NCBI GenBank assembly: GCA_002457675.1
Contig: NTKK01000005.1
Location: 23,867 to 87,866 of the forward strand
Direction: 5' to 3'
Origin: Bacteroidetes bacterium MED-G17
GTDB taxonomy: Bacteria > Bacteroidota > Bacteroidia > NS11-12g > UBA9320
Length of the DNA stretch: 64,000 nucleotides
Under the pieces are notes generated by a model. It was not told where the DNA came from, searched no databases, and was given only the letters and a program-made list of their open reading frames with translations. A program made the translations under genes and the position numbers. This document shows positions 8,736 to 17,512 of the stretch, one piece after another; position 1 is the stretch's first letter, and the number at the start of each line of letters is the position of its first letter.

Positions 8736-10559
8736 ATGGAAACATATACAAGTAGAAAAGACTGGAAAGCAAGTGTTCTCTTTCTTTTCTATTGCTTACT
8801 GATCTTAGCATGTTCAAAACCTGAGACTGAGAAGGCGCCCATTGACTTTGAATTAAGTCAGCTATCCAGTGAAATCAAATTGCTTCTTACCAAAGAGATT
8901 TCGGATATCACTTATCCAGAAGAATTGAAGCAGTTCTATAAGTCCCATTCTTATAATTCTATTTGGCATCCGCTCAGAAATGATTCATTAAAAAAATTAG
9001 CGCTGATTGAGTTGTTATTCTCAGCAGAATTTGATGGCCTGAATCCAACATTCTATCATGCAAATTCCATTAAGCAATCACTTCATAAACTGAGTAATGA
9101 TTTTGATTCTCTTTACAAACAGCTTGCGCATATTGAAATTCTTATCTCTGATGGGCTAATAGCTTTACAGCACGATAAAGTATTTGGTAGAATAAACCCT
9201 TTACAACTCTTCGGGAGCAATTATATGTTGCCCATTGACACACCTAATAACTTTGATATTTACGCTCCACTTGACTATAAATACTTCAAAAAAACTATTG
9301 AAAGTCCTTCCAATGAGAATCATATTGAATACCAAAAACTTAAGCTTGCTCTTTTACGAGAACTAGAGAATAATGAGGAGGATATACAAAATATTGAAGT
9401 ACAAGCACTCAACACAATTAAATTAAGGCTAAATGAGCCTTTCGATCATATTAGTGAATTGACTGCTATTTTGATAAACAAAGGATATTTAGATGTAAAA
9501 GATTCTGCACTGTCATCATCAGAAACTTACAACAGAAAACTATTTAATGCGGTAAAAAATCTTCAAGAAGACTACGGTCTCCATCCTGACGGGGTCTTAG
9601 GCTTAAATACTATCTTGGCGTTAAACTTTTCTAAACAAGAGAAAATTGCACAGATACAAGCCAATATGGAGAGATGCAGGTGGTTTAAACTACAATCTAT
9701 AAAAACTCCTTTTGTATACGTTAACCTGCCAGAATACAAACTATATCTGCACTATTTAGACAGTATAAGGTCTCAAAAAATTTGTATTGGAAAGAAAAAG
9801 CCTAAAAACTATAACGAAAAACTCTCAAAATTTTTGGAAACAAAAAAATGGTACCACAAACCTGTCAATTTCGAAACACCACAAATTCACTCAAAAATTA
9901 GGTACATGGTAGTAAACCCCAAGTGGGGTGTACCAAAGAGTATTGTCATGAGAGAAATGTGGCATCTCATGAAAAAAGATTCCTGCTATCTATCAGACCA
10001 TCACTACGAGGTCTATCAAAACAACAAACTAATAGACGGTGATACGATAAATTGGGACCTCTACAAGGCAGATAAACAACCCTTTCACATCAAACAAAAG
10101 GCTGGTGAATTCAATGCACTTGGAAGAATAAAATTTATATTCCCTAACCCATTTAGCATCTATCTTCATGACACCCCGCAAAAATCGAAATTTGAAAACG
10201 CCCAAAGATCTGTTAGCCACGGATGCGTGAGGGTAGAAAAGCCAATCGAAATAGGTGAATTTTTAATTCGACAAAACAAAAAGATAAGTCGCGATGAATT
10301 TAGAATGATGATGGGGCAAAAACCATTAGATCAGGAATTAGAGAAGCAATGGGAAACGGATACCTTACTCTATGACCAAATTGAAGACAGCACCAAAATT
10401 ATTTTTTTAGATGACCCAATTTGCATTTTCTTTGATTACAGAACAATTTCATTTAGTGAGGACGATAAAATTCAATACTTTTTTGATATCTATGGGCAGG
10501 ATAAGCTAATTATTGATGAGTTGTGTCGCAAACAATCAAGAAACACCCTTGTTGAGTAA
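8736..10559 (+). CDS. YcbB/LdtD-type L,D-transpeptidase lipoprotein
   Basis: Large L,D-transpeptidase that forms 3-3 peptidoglycan cross-links in YcbB relatives. Starting from the ATG at 8736 (a GTG directly precedes it), the N-terminus ends in a lipobox (LLILACS), so a lipid anchor is likely. An N-terminal scaffold domain is followed by a peptidoglycan-binding repeat near residues 265-295 (LQEDYGLHPDGVLGLNT). The YkuD catalytic domain contains the SVSHGCVRV motif, with His about 495 and Cys about 497. A substrate-lid-like insert lies between the first strands and the catalytic motif, as in LdtD. The 607 residues match the family length. Confidence 0.9.
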   Translation: METYTSRKDWKASVLFLFYCLLILACSKPETEKAPIDFELSQLSSEIKLLLTKEISDITYPEELKQFYKSHSYNSIWHPLRNDSLKKLALIELLFSAEFDGLNPTFYHANSIKQSLHKLSNDFDSLYKQLAHIEILISDGLIALQHDKVFGRINPLQLFGSNYMLPIDTPNNFDIYAPLDYKYFKKTIESPSNENHIEYQKLKLALLRELENNEEDIQNIEVQALNTIKLRLNEPFDHISELTAILINKGYLDVKDSALSSSETYNRKLFNAVKNLQEDYGLHPDGVLGLNTILALNFSKQEKIAQIQANMERCRWFKLQSIKTPFVYVNLPEYKLYLHYLDSIRSQKICIGKKKPKNYNEKLSKFLETKKWYHKPVNFETPQIHSKIRYMVVNPKWGVPKSIVMREMWHLMKKDSCYLSDHHYEVYQNNKLIDGDTINWDLYKADKQPFHIKQKAGEFNALGRIKFIFPNPFSIYLHDTPQKSKFENAQRSVSHGCVRVEKPIEIGEFLIRQNKKISRDEFRMMMGQKPLDQELEKQWETDTLLYDQIEDSTKIIFLDDPICIFFDYRTISFSEDDKIQYFFDIYGQDKLIIDELCRKQSRNTLVE

Positions 10560-10583
10560 TGGATATTGTGAAAAATATACATT

Positions 10584-11168
10584 TTGAATAATTTGATAGA
10601 AAATATTGATTATGCCATATTCTCTTTTGTCAATCAAGGTCTAAGCAACCCCATTTTTGATTCCCTACTACCAATAATTCGAAATAAGTGGATATGGCTC
10701 CCATTATACCTTTTCCTAATTGTATTTTTCATTTATAAATATCAGCTAAAATCAATTTACGTTATTTTAGGTGCAATAATTACGGTGGCATTAGCAGACT
10801 TTTTCAGCTCAGGTATTATTAAACCATGGGTTCAAAGACCTCGACCGTGTAATACAGCTATTATCCAAGAAAGTATGTATTTACTAATTGATTGTCGCAA
10901 CAGTTTTAGTTTCATTTCTAGTCATGCTTGTAATCATTTTTCCCTGGCGATTTTTTTTTCATCTATGATAAAAAATAGAACCAATAGTAAACCCCTTACT
11001 AGTTTATTTTTGTTTTGGGCAAGTGCTATAGGGGTTTCCCAAATTTATGTGGGAGCCCATTTTCCTATAGATATTCTAGTTGGAGCAATTTTTGGTGGTT
11101 TCATTGGTTGGATTGTGGTAAAATTGTGCCGATTTATTCTCTGCGAGAGAATGGACCATAAGATTTGA
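10584..11168 (+). CDS. PAP2-family membrane phosphatase
   Basis: Multi-helix phosphatase of the PAP2 superfamily, whose members act on lipid phosphates such as undecaprenyl pyrophosphate or phosphatidylglycerophosphate. The three signature parts are KPWVQRPRP (C1), FISSHACNHF (C2, with SSH replacing the usual SGH) and VSQIYVGAHFPIDI (C3). In C3 the usual SR pair is SQ, so the phosphate-binding Arg is replaced, while the His and Asp that follow are kept. The start is a TTG at 10584; no ATG lies near. Its stop overlaps the next gene's TTG start. Given the neighbouring wall enzymes, a role in the undecaprenyl carrier cycle is a reasonable guess, not shown. Confidence 0.85.
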   Translation: MNNLIENIDYAIFSFVNQGLSNPIFDSLLPIIRNKWIWLPLYLFLIVFFIYKYQLKSIYVILGAIITVALADFFSSGIIKPWVQRPRPCNTAIIQESMYLLIDCRNSFSFISSHACNHFSLAIFFSSMIKNRTNSKPLTSLFLFWASAIGVSQIYVGAHFPIDILVGAIFGGFIGWIVVKLCRFILCERMDHKI

Positions 11169-11863
11169 AACTTTTAATTCTTCTTTCATTTGTTCCGTTG
11201 GTCGGAGCTGTTTTAGGAATTTTCTCACCTAAAAAACTAAAAAATCATCTAAAGTTATTCTTAGCTTTTGGGGGTGCATATATTTTATCCATAACCATGC
11301 TTCATTTAATCCCAGAAGTATTTTCTACTGGCTATTCAAAAATGGGTTATTGGGTACTTTTGGGGTTTTTTCTACAAATTGTTTTAGATCTTTTCTCTCA
11401 AGGAATAGAACATGGGCACAGTCATAGTGACACAAAAAAACACCCCATAATTTTATTTTTTGCACTAGCAATACATGCTTTACTCGAAGGAACTGCAATT
11501 GGAGGAGAATTTTTTGAATCCAAAGTCCTGTATCAATTGGTAGTAGGAATTGGTTTTCATGAAATTCCCGCAGCATTCACCCTTATCATCTTGCTTAGAG
11601 CAATGAACTGGAAAATACACCAACTCATTCTTGTTGGTGTTGGTTATTCTTTATTGGTGCCAATCGGTATACTTTTAGGACATTATGTACTTCCAAATAA
11701 TCCTGATTTTACTCGCACCATTTCAGCCATGGTTATCGGAGTTTTTTTACACATAAGCACCACCATTATTTTTGAAAATAGTGAGGATCATAAACTAAAT
11801 ATTTATAAGGCAATTGCTATTTGTTCTGCACTTGCATTGGCCATTTTATCGAGTCTTTTTTAG
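11165..11863 (+). CDS. ZIP-family divalent metal transporter
   Basis: Inner-membrane importer for zinc or related divalent cations. The 232 residues form about eight hydrophobic helices. Family signatures are HLIPEVF in an early helix, a His-rich loop (HGHSHSD), HALLEGTAIGG and GFHEIPAAFTL (metal-binding helices IV and V). The start is a TTG overlapping the stop of the PAP2 gene (TTGA arrangement), which implies coupled translation. The 3' end overlaps the convergent GNAT gene by 18 bp. Confidence 0.9.
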   Translation: MKLLILLSFVPLVGAVLGIFSPKKLKNHLKLFLAFGGAYILSITMLHLIPEVFSTGYSKMGYWVLLGFFLQIVLDLFSQGIEHGHSHSDTKKHPIILFFALAIHALLEGTAIGGEFFESKVLYQLVVGIGFHEIPAAFTLIILLRAMNWKIHQLILVGVGYSLLVPIGILLGHYVLPNNPDFTRTISAMVIGVFLHISTTIIFENSEDHKLNIYKAIAICSALALAILSSLF

Positions 11864-12268
11864 GTGCATCGACCTGTGCAAGATGTTGGCTTCTACAAAT
11901 TCATTTCCAAACACCTCAAAACCAAAAGAAGAATAAAAATCTACTACCTGCACCTGAGCGTGCAAGTATATGTAGCTTTCATTTTGTAATATTTCTAGAC
12001 ACTTTTTTAGAAGCGCTTTTCCCACGCCCATTTTACGATAATTTTTCAAAACAGCAAACCGCTCCAACTTTACTCCACTTTTCGTTTTCCTAATTCTACA
12101 AGTTCCAACAGGCTTTTTATCTATGCTAGCCAATAAATGTGTACTAGCAAGTTCAAATTCATCATATTCTTCTTCTTTAGAAACATTTTGTTCCTCAACA
12201 AAAACTTTTTCTCGAATGGTATACACTCCTTCCAAAAAATTATCGTGAATCTCTAGAACCTCTATCAT
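11846..12268 (-). CDS. GNAT-family N-acetyltransferase
   Basis: Small (140 residues) acetyltransferase of the GNAT fold. The acetyl-CoA binding motif A is visible as ERFAVLKNYRKMGVGKALLK (about residues 69-88), following the REKVFVEEQNV segment typical of the ElaA/YitI-like group. The C-terminal FYSSFGFEVFG matches the usual final strand-helix. The substrate is not predictable. The gene ends inside the 3' end of the ZIP transporter gene on the other strand. Confidence 0.85.
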   Translation of the reverse strand: MIEVLEIHDNFLEGVYTIREKVFVEEQNVSKEEEYDEFELASTHLLASIDKKPVGTCRIRKTKSGVKLERFAVLKNYRKMGVGKALLKKCLEILQNESYIYLHAQVQVVDFYSSFGFEVFGNEFVEANILHRSMHLKKTR

Positions 12269-12348
12269 TTTGATATTTGCAAGTTAGTCTGTTGTTAAAA
12301 AAGGAACAACATAAATGCCAAATGATTACCATATTTAAAAGGGATATT

Positions 12349-12356
12349 TAACTTCG
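12349..12356 (+). promoter_or_regulatory. Candidate -7 promoter box before fbaB
   Basis: TAACTTCG lies 15 bp before the aldolase ATG, in a 103-bp spacer between divergent genes. It matches TAnnTTTG except for one T-to-C, as in several other spacers of this window. No confident -33 element is seen. Confidence 0.4.
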
Positions 12357-12371
12357 TATAAATTTTAGACT

Positions 12372-13427
12372 ATGACCCTCAATGATATAAAAAATCTATT
12401 GGGCCAAGATGCTGATAGTTTGCTTCAGTTTTCAAACCCCGCCATACCAAAATTTAACCTTCACTGCCCCTCTCCCACACATGTTGAAGATGTTTGGGCA
12501 CATTCTGATCGTTCTATTCAAGTGCTGAAAAGTTTGCAAGCACTTTATGGATCCGGGCGTCTTGGGAATACTGGTTACCTTTCCATTCTTCCTGTTGATC
12601 AGGGTATAGAACACTCAGCATCAGCTTCATTTGCACCGAACCCAATATATTTTGATCCTGAAAACATTGTAAAATTAGCACTAGATGCTGGCTGCAATGC
12701 GGTAGCTTCTACTTTTGGTGTTTTGGAGTCTGTTGCAAGAAAATATGCCCATAAAATTCCTTTTGTAGTAAAGATTAACCACAACGAACTTTTAAGCTAC
12801 CCCAATACAAATAACCAAATTATGTTCGGATCTGTTGATAGGGCTTGGGAACTTGGCGCAACTGCCGTAGGTGCAACAATATATTTTGGTCATGAAACAG
12901 CCGAAAGACAAATACAAGAAGTGGCCCAGGCTTTTGAACGAGCACACGATTTGGGAATGGCCACCATATTATGGACATACACCAGAAACGACGCTTTCAA
13001 AAAAGATGGAATAGACTACCATACCTCTGCTGATCTTACTGGTCAAGCCATTCACATTGGGTCAACAATTCACGCAGATATTATAAAGCAAAAGCTACCC
13101 ACCAATAATGGCGGCTATAATGCCATAGGTTTTGGCAAAACACATCCAAAAGTTTATGGTGAATTAACATCAGAAAACCCTATTGACTTAACGAGGTATC
13201 AAATAGCGAACGCATACATGGGCAGAGCAAGTTTAATCAACTCAGGCGGTGCATCAGGAGAAAATGATCTTGCTGATGCAGTAAAGACTGCTGTTATCAA
13301 TAAAAGAGCTGGTGGTGCAGGCTTAATTCTTGGGAGAAAAGCTTTTCAAAAGCCCATTGAAGAAGGCATTTTATTGCTCAATGCAGTCCAAGACGTTTAC
13401 CTATCTAACGACATAAAAATTGCTTAG
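12372..13427 (+). CDS. fbaB: Class I fructose-bisphosphate aldolase (FbaB/DhnA type)
   Basis: Schiff-base aldolase interconverting fructose 1,6-bisphosphate with dihydroxyacetone phosphate and glyceraldehyde 3-phosphate in glycolysis and gluconeogenesis. Recognised by [12 protein letters not shown] near residue 80, followed by [31 protein letters not shown] and the ADIIKQKLP stretch, where the family carries the catalytic Lys. The length of 351 residues is typical of this archaeal-type class I family rather than the zinc-dependent class II. It is separated from accD by only two bases, so the two are probably co-transcribed. Confidence 0.94.
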   Translation: MTLNDIKNLLGQDADSLLQFSNPAIPKFNLHCPSPTHVEDVWAHSDRSIQVLKSLQALYGSGRLGNTGYLSILPVDQGIEHSASASFAPNPIYFDPENIVKLALDAGCNAVASTFGVLESVARKYAHKIPFVVKINHNELLSYPNTNNQIMFGSVDRAWELGATAVGATIYFGHETAERQIQEVAQAFERAHDLGMATILWTYTRNDAFKKDGIDYHTSADLTGQAIHIGSTIHADIIKQKLPTNNGGYNAIGFGKTHPKVYGELTSENPIDLTRYQIANAYMGRASLINSGGASGENDLADAVKTAVINKRAGGAGLILGRKAFQKPIEEGILLLNAVQDVYLSNDIKIA

Positions 13428-13429
13428 AA

Positions 13430-14296
13430 ATGAGCTGGTATAAAAGACTTAGCGAAGGAATAAGAACCAAAACTGAGGACAAAAAATCAACCCCAGATGG
13501 TTTGTGGCACAAGTGTGAATCTTGCAAAATTGCAATATCCACAAAAGATTTCTTATCAAATTTACAAGTCTGTCCAGAATGTGGACACCACCACAAAATC
13601 GATGCTGAAAGCTACTTCAAAATACTTTTTGACGATCAAAAATTCACCAAATTATTTAACAACATATCGCCTGCTGATCCTTTAAATTTTCAAGATACAA
13701 AGAAATATAAAGACAGAATAGAAAAGGCAATTGCCAATACAAAACTTAATGAAGCTGCAAGTGCTGCAATAGGAAAAATAAGTGGCGTCAAAACAGTTAT
13801 TGCAGCGATGGATTTTAGGTTTATTGGAGGATCTATGAGTTCTGCTGTTGGTGAAATTCTTGCCAGGGCCATTGATAAAGCCACTCAAGAAACAACTCCT
13901 TTAATCATCATTTCAAAATCTGGCGGAGCAAGAATGATGGAAGCCGCATTTTCACTAATGCAGATGGCAAAAACATCCGCCAAATTAGCCATTTACCAAA
14001 AGACAGGTTTACCCTACATTTCTCTACTCACAAATCCAACAACCGGCGGTGTTACTGCTAGTTTTGCCATGCTTGGAGATTTCAATATTGCTGAACCTAA
14101 AGCACTTATTGGTTTTGCTGGCCCACGTGTAATAAAAGAGACTATTGGCAAGGATCTTCCGCAAGGTTTTCAGAGTTCCGAATTTTTAAAAGAACACGGA
14201 TTTATAGATTTTATAGTGCATCGGTCAGATTTAAAACAAAAAATTGGCAACTTGATTTTACTTGTTGGAAAGAAAAAAGTTAAAAGCAACACTTAG
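13430..14296 (+). CDS. accD: Acetyl-CoA carboxylase carboxyltransferase subunit beta
   Basis: With AccA it transfers the carboxyl group from carboxybiotin to acetyl-CoA to make malonyl-CoA. The N-terminal zinc ribbon is complete (Cys 29, 32, 48 and 51: CESC and CPECG). The crotonase-like core shows SKSGGARMMEAAFSLMQMAK and the TNPTTGGVTASFAMLGD oxyanion-hole region. The 288 residues match the family. The biotin carrier and carboxylase subunits (accB, accC) lie 18 kb downstream, so the complex is encoded at separate loci. accA is not in the window. Confidence 0.95.
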   Translation: MSWYKRLSEGIRTKTEDKKSTPDGLWHKCESCKIAISTKDFLSNLQVCPECGHHHKIDAESYFKILFDDQKFTKLFNNISPADPLNFQDTKKYKDRIEKAIANTKLNEAASAAIGKISGVKTVIAAMDFRFIGGSMSSAVGEILARAIDKATQETTPLIIISKSGGARMMEAAFSLMQMAKTSAKLAIYQKTGLPYISLLTNPTTGGVTASFAMLGDFNIAEPKALIGFAGPRVIKETIGKDLPQGFQSSEFLKEHGFIDFIVHRSDLKQKIGNLILLVGKKKVKSNT

Positions 14297-14337
14297 ATTT
14301 TTTCAAGCTATTTTTTTTACTTTTCTTCGCAATCACA

Positions 14338-14715
14338 ATGAGATTTCCTGAGAATTTAAAGTACAGTAAAGACCACGAATGGGTATTAGTTGAAAACAAC
14401 ATTGCAACTGTAGGTATTACCGATTTCGCGCAGAGTGAATTAGGAGATATTGTTTTTGTAGAAATTGAAACAGAAGGTGAAAAATTGGGGCAAGGAGATA
14501 CTTTTGGCACCATAGAAGCCGTTAAAACTGTATCTGATCTTTTTATGCCCGTTGCAGGTGAAATCATTGAGTTCAATAACTCACTGGAACAAAATCCCGA
14601 AAAAGTGAATGATCAACCTTATGAAGCGGGTTGGATGATTAAAATAAAAATGGAAGACGAAAACCAGATGATTGAATTAATGACCGCTGAAGAGTACAGC
14701 AATCTGGTAGGTTAG
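14338..14715 (+). CDS. gcvH: Glycine cleavage system H protein
   Basis: Lipoyl carrier that shuttles the aminomethyl group of glycine between the P, T and L proteins. The sequence is canonical: KDHEWV at the N-terminus, GITDFAQSELGDIVFVE, and the lipoylation site FGTIEAVKTVSDLFMP with the modified Lys at 63. The length of 125 residues is normal. The T protein (gcvT) is at 62.2-63.3 kb and lipoyl synthase at 48.2 kb, so the genes of the system are scattered. Confidence 0.96.
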   Translation: MRFPENLKYSKDHEWVLVENNIATVGITDFAQSELGDIVFVEIETEGEKLGQGDTFGTIEAVKTVSDLFMPVAGEIIEFNNSLEQNPEKVNDQPYEAGWMIKIKMEDENQMIELMTAEEYSNLVG

Positions 14716-14761
14716 CATTTACTTTTACAGAGAAGAAAGAATAAACCAAGAAAAAAGCATT

Positions 14762-15448
14762 ATGAAAATTAAAAAAAATCCAGAAATTGACTTAGGCAAG
14801 AAACGCTCTATGTTCTTGCGAGTGGGAATGATTTTGTCATTAGGCACAGTCTTGGTGGCATTCAATTTAAAAAGCAAACCACAATATGAATCAAGCTTAG
14901 GAGACTTGGTAATTGACGAGGACATCGAAATTATTGATGCAACAGTTCAAGAAAAGAAACTCCCTCCCCCGCCACCTGCTCCACCAGAGTTGGAGATTGT
15001 TGAGGACGATGAAATTATAGAAGAAGATCAACCTGAAATTGAAGAAACAGAGGTGGATCAAGAAACAGAAATTGAGCCCGTTGTAGATATTGATGACGGA
15101 GACGAAGTCGAAGAAACCAACGAAATTTTTGAATTTTTCCAAGTACAAGAAAAAGCATCTTTCCCAGGCGGTGATGCTGCGAGAAATAGATATCTTGCTG
15201 AAAACCTAGAATACCCTCCTATGGCCAACGAAAATGAAATACAAGGTAGGGTGATGGTTCAATTTGTTGTATGGAAAGATGGGTCAATCAGAGACGTTCA
15301 AATTCTTGGGAAAAGAAGATTTGGATTTGGTTTAGAAGAAGAGGCTATGCGTGTTGTGAAAGCCATGCCGAGATGGACACCTGCCAAACAAAGAGATAAA
15401 GCTGTACCTATGCGTTTTAGGTTGCCTATTTTATTTCAATTAAATTAG
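14762..15448 (+). CDS. tonB: TonB-family energy transducer
   Basis: Periplasm-spanning protein that passes proton-motive energy to outer-membrane TonB-dependent receptors. It has a single N-terminal membrane anchor (about residues 18-38), then a proline stretch (PPPPPAPP) and an unusually acidic Glu/Asp-rich linker (about 75-125). The C-terminal TonB domain (about 135-228) contains PGGDAARNRYLAENLEYP, GRVMVQFVV and a terminal RFRLPILFQLN. The arrangement is standard for Bacteroidota TonB paralogues. No exbB/exbD is adjacent. The stop overlaps the convergent SDR gene by 4 bp. Confidence 0.9.
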   Translation: MKIKKNPEIDLGKKRSMFLRVGMILSLGTVLVAFNLKSKPQYESSLGDLVIDEDIEIIDATVQEKKLPPPPPAPPELEIVEDDEIIEEDQPEIEETEVDQETEIEPVVDIDDGDEVEETNEIFEFFQVQEKASFPGGDAARNRYLAENLEYPPMANENEIQGRVMVQFVVWKDGSIRDVQILGKRRFGFGLEEEAMRVVKAMPRWTPAKQRDKAVPMRFRLPILFQLN

Positions 15449-16209
15449 AGAGAAGAGGTCCTACCACCGTCTACTACCAAATTGGTTCCATTGATGTAGG
15501 CCGCTTTCTCTGAGGACAAAAAACAAGCTGTAAAAGCAATTTCTTCAGGTTGGGCAAATCTACCTGCAGGAATTGCTTTTATCATTTTGTGGGCTGCCTG
15601 TTCTTGAGATATTGTCAAAGATTTTGCTTTTTTGCTGATAATCTCATCGAGTCTATCTGTTTGTGTCGCACCAGGTAGAATATTGTTTACCGTAATACCA
15701 AATGGAGCCAACTCATTTGATAACGTCTTGCTCCAATTGGCCATAGCACCTCTAATTGTATTACTTACTCCCAAATTATTAATAGGTTGCTTTACTGAGG
15801 TTGAAATTATATTTATGATTCTGCCCCAATTCCTTTGCTTCATTTTTGGAACCAACAAACGCGCTATAATTTGGCTACTTTTTACATGCAGATCGAAAGC
15901 TCTTTGAAGGTCATCAGCAGAAGAATCTAAAAGTGAACCACTTGGAGGACCGCCAGTATTATTTATAATTATATCTACGTCTAACAAACGAACTTTTTGT
16001 TCTAAAGACTGGTGATCTGTTACATCACATTGCAAAATTTCATGCCTTTCACCTTCCAATTTTTTTGCAATTTGTTCTAGCTTTTCTTTATCTCTCGCCA
16101 TCAAAATACACCTACCTCCTGAAGATGCGATTTGGTCAGCAATCGACTTGCCAATTCCCTTGGAAGCACCTCCTATCAGCGCCGTTTTATTGTCTAAACG
16201 TATTTTCAT
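15445..16209 (-). CDS. SDR-family oxidoreductase with atypical active-site residues
   Basis: Rossmann-fold short-chain dehydrogenase/reductase-like protein (254 residues). The nucleotide-binding motif is GGASKGIG (13-20). The NNAG motif reads NNTGGPP (83-89). In the catalytic helix the expected Tyr and Lys of YxxxK are Ser 149 and Arg 153 (V-S-N-T-I-R), although upstream Ser 136/138 remain. The C-terminal DGG motif (VDGGRTS) is intact. I recall NTGGPP plus SNTIRG as a recurring combination in an SDR subfamily, so this is probably a conserved variant rather than decay. It overlaps kbl by 4 bp and is downstream of it, hinting at a linked step, but the substrate is unknown. Confidence 0.85.
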   Translation of the reverse strand: MKIRLDNKTALIGGASKGIGKSIADQIASSGGRCILMARDKEKLEQIAKKLEGERHEILQCDVTDHQSLEQKVRLLDVDIIINNTGGPPSGSLLDSSADDLQRAFDLHVKSSQIIARLLVPKMKQRNWGRIINIISTSVKQPINNLGVSNTIRGAMANWSKTLSNELAPFGITVNNILPGATQTDRLDEIISKKAKSLTISQEQAAHKMIKAIPAGRFAQPEEIAFTACFLSSEKAAYINGTNLVVDGGRTSSL

Positions 16210-17396
16210 TTTATCACATTTAATTTCTTACCTATTTTTATGAATGCTTTTATTGCCGTTTCTAATTGCTCTTGTGAATGGGCAGCTGAAATTTGGACCC
16301 TAATTCTCGCCTCGCCTTTGGGGACAACAGGATAGAAAAAACCTATAACATAAATTCCCTCATCCAAAAGTTTATCTGCGAAAATTTGCGAGACTTTTGC
16401 ATCATACAACATTACAGGCACAATGGGGTGCTCCCCCGGCTTGATGTCAAAACCTGCTTCCCCCATTTCTTTTCTAAAATAGAGTGCATTCTGTTCTAGT
16501 TTATCTCTTAAATCAGTAGTTTTTTCTAGCATATCAAAAACCTTAATCGAAGCACCTACAATACTTGGAGCTAAGGTATTTGAAAATAAATAGGGTCTTG
16601 ACTTTTGTCGAAGCATTTCAATAATCTCTTTTTTACCTGTTGTAAATCCCCCCGAAGCACCTCCAAGAGCTTTGCCCAATGTTCCAGTTATTATATCAAT
16701 TTCTCCTAATACACCCTTAAGCTCATGTGTTCCACGCCCAGTTTTGCCTACAAAACCCGTGGCATGGCATTCATCTACCATTACCAATGCATTATATTTT
16801 TTAGCTAGGAAGACTATCTTGTCAAGTTTAGCAATGGAGCCATCCATTGAAAATACGCCATCCGTAACGATAATGCGATTTTTTTGAGATTGACTTACAA
16901 TAAGTTTTTCTTCTAAATCTTGCATATCTCCGTGCTTAAATCGATACCTAACTGCTTTACACAACCTTACACCGTCAATAATACTGGCATGATTAAGTGC
17001 GTCGCTAATAATTGCATCCTCCGCACCAAGCAATGGCTCAAAAACGCCCCCGTTTGCATCAAAAGCCGCAGCATAAAGAATGGTATCTTCGGTCCCTAAA
17101 AATTGGGCAATTCTATTTTCAAGGATCTTGTGAATATCTTGAGTACCGCAGATAAAACGTACCGAAGACATTCCAAATCCATGGGAGTCAATGGTATCTT
17201 TGGCAGCGCTGATAACTTCAGGATGTGAAGACAAACCCAAATAATTATTGGCACAAAAGTTTAAAACCTCTTTGCCATCGCTTAACTTTATTTTAGCACC
17301 TTGCTCGCCCACAATTACGCGCTCTTTTTTAAATAACCCTTGTTCTTTTAGGTCACTCAACTGTTTGCTCAAATCAATTGTTATTTCTTGGGACAT
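16206..17396 (-). CDS. kbl: Glycine C-acetyltransferase (2-amino-3-ketobutyrate CoA ligase)
   Basis: PLP enzyme that cleaves 2-amino-3-oxobutyrate with CoA into glycine and acetyl-CoA, the second step of threonine degradation. The alpha-oxoamine synthase fold is clear: FCANNYLGLSSHPEV, MVDECHATGFVG, and the PLP-lysine motif TGTLGKALGGASGG. The FYPVVPKGEARIRVQISA ending and the length of 396 residues fit Kbl better than BioF or serine palmitoyltransferase. The ATG at 17396 (MSQEITIDLSKQ) gives the standard N-terminus; the frame is open ten codons further. A threonine dehydrogenase is not identified nearby. Confidence 0.92.
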   Translation of the reverse strand: MSQEITIDLSKQLSDLKEQGLFKKERVIVGEQGAKIKLSDGKEVLNFCANNYLGLSSHPEVISAAKDTIDSHGFGMSSVRFICGTQDIHKILENRIAQFLGTEDTILYAAAFDANGGVFEPLLGAEDAIISDALNHASIIDGVRLCKAVRYRFKHGDMQDLEEKLIVSQSQKNRIIVTDGVFSMDGSIAKLDKIVFLAKKYNALVMVDECHATGFVGKTGRGTHELKGVLGEIDIITGTLGKALGGASGGFTTGKKEIIEMLRQKSRPYLFSNTLAPSIVGASIKVFDMLEKTTDLRDKLEQNALYFRKEMGEAGFDIKPGEHPIVPVMLYDAKVSQIFADKLLDEGIYVIGFFYPVVPKGEARIRVQISAAHSQEQLETAIKAFIKIGKKLNVIK

Positions 17397-17512
17397 ATTT
17401 GCAAATAAATTAAAATATTCTGCCAATTTGACTTTTAGAAATCATTTACTGAGTTAATTTGTTCAATGTTTAACCAAAGGCATAGTCTTTGCCCTTCAAT
17501 GCACAACTAACT

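Noticed and set aside
11821..12093. Plus-strand frame of 90 codons after the ZIP transporter
   Set aside because: It sits opposite the GNAT gene, whose acetyl-CoA motif is unmistakable; the plus frame has no family features.
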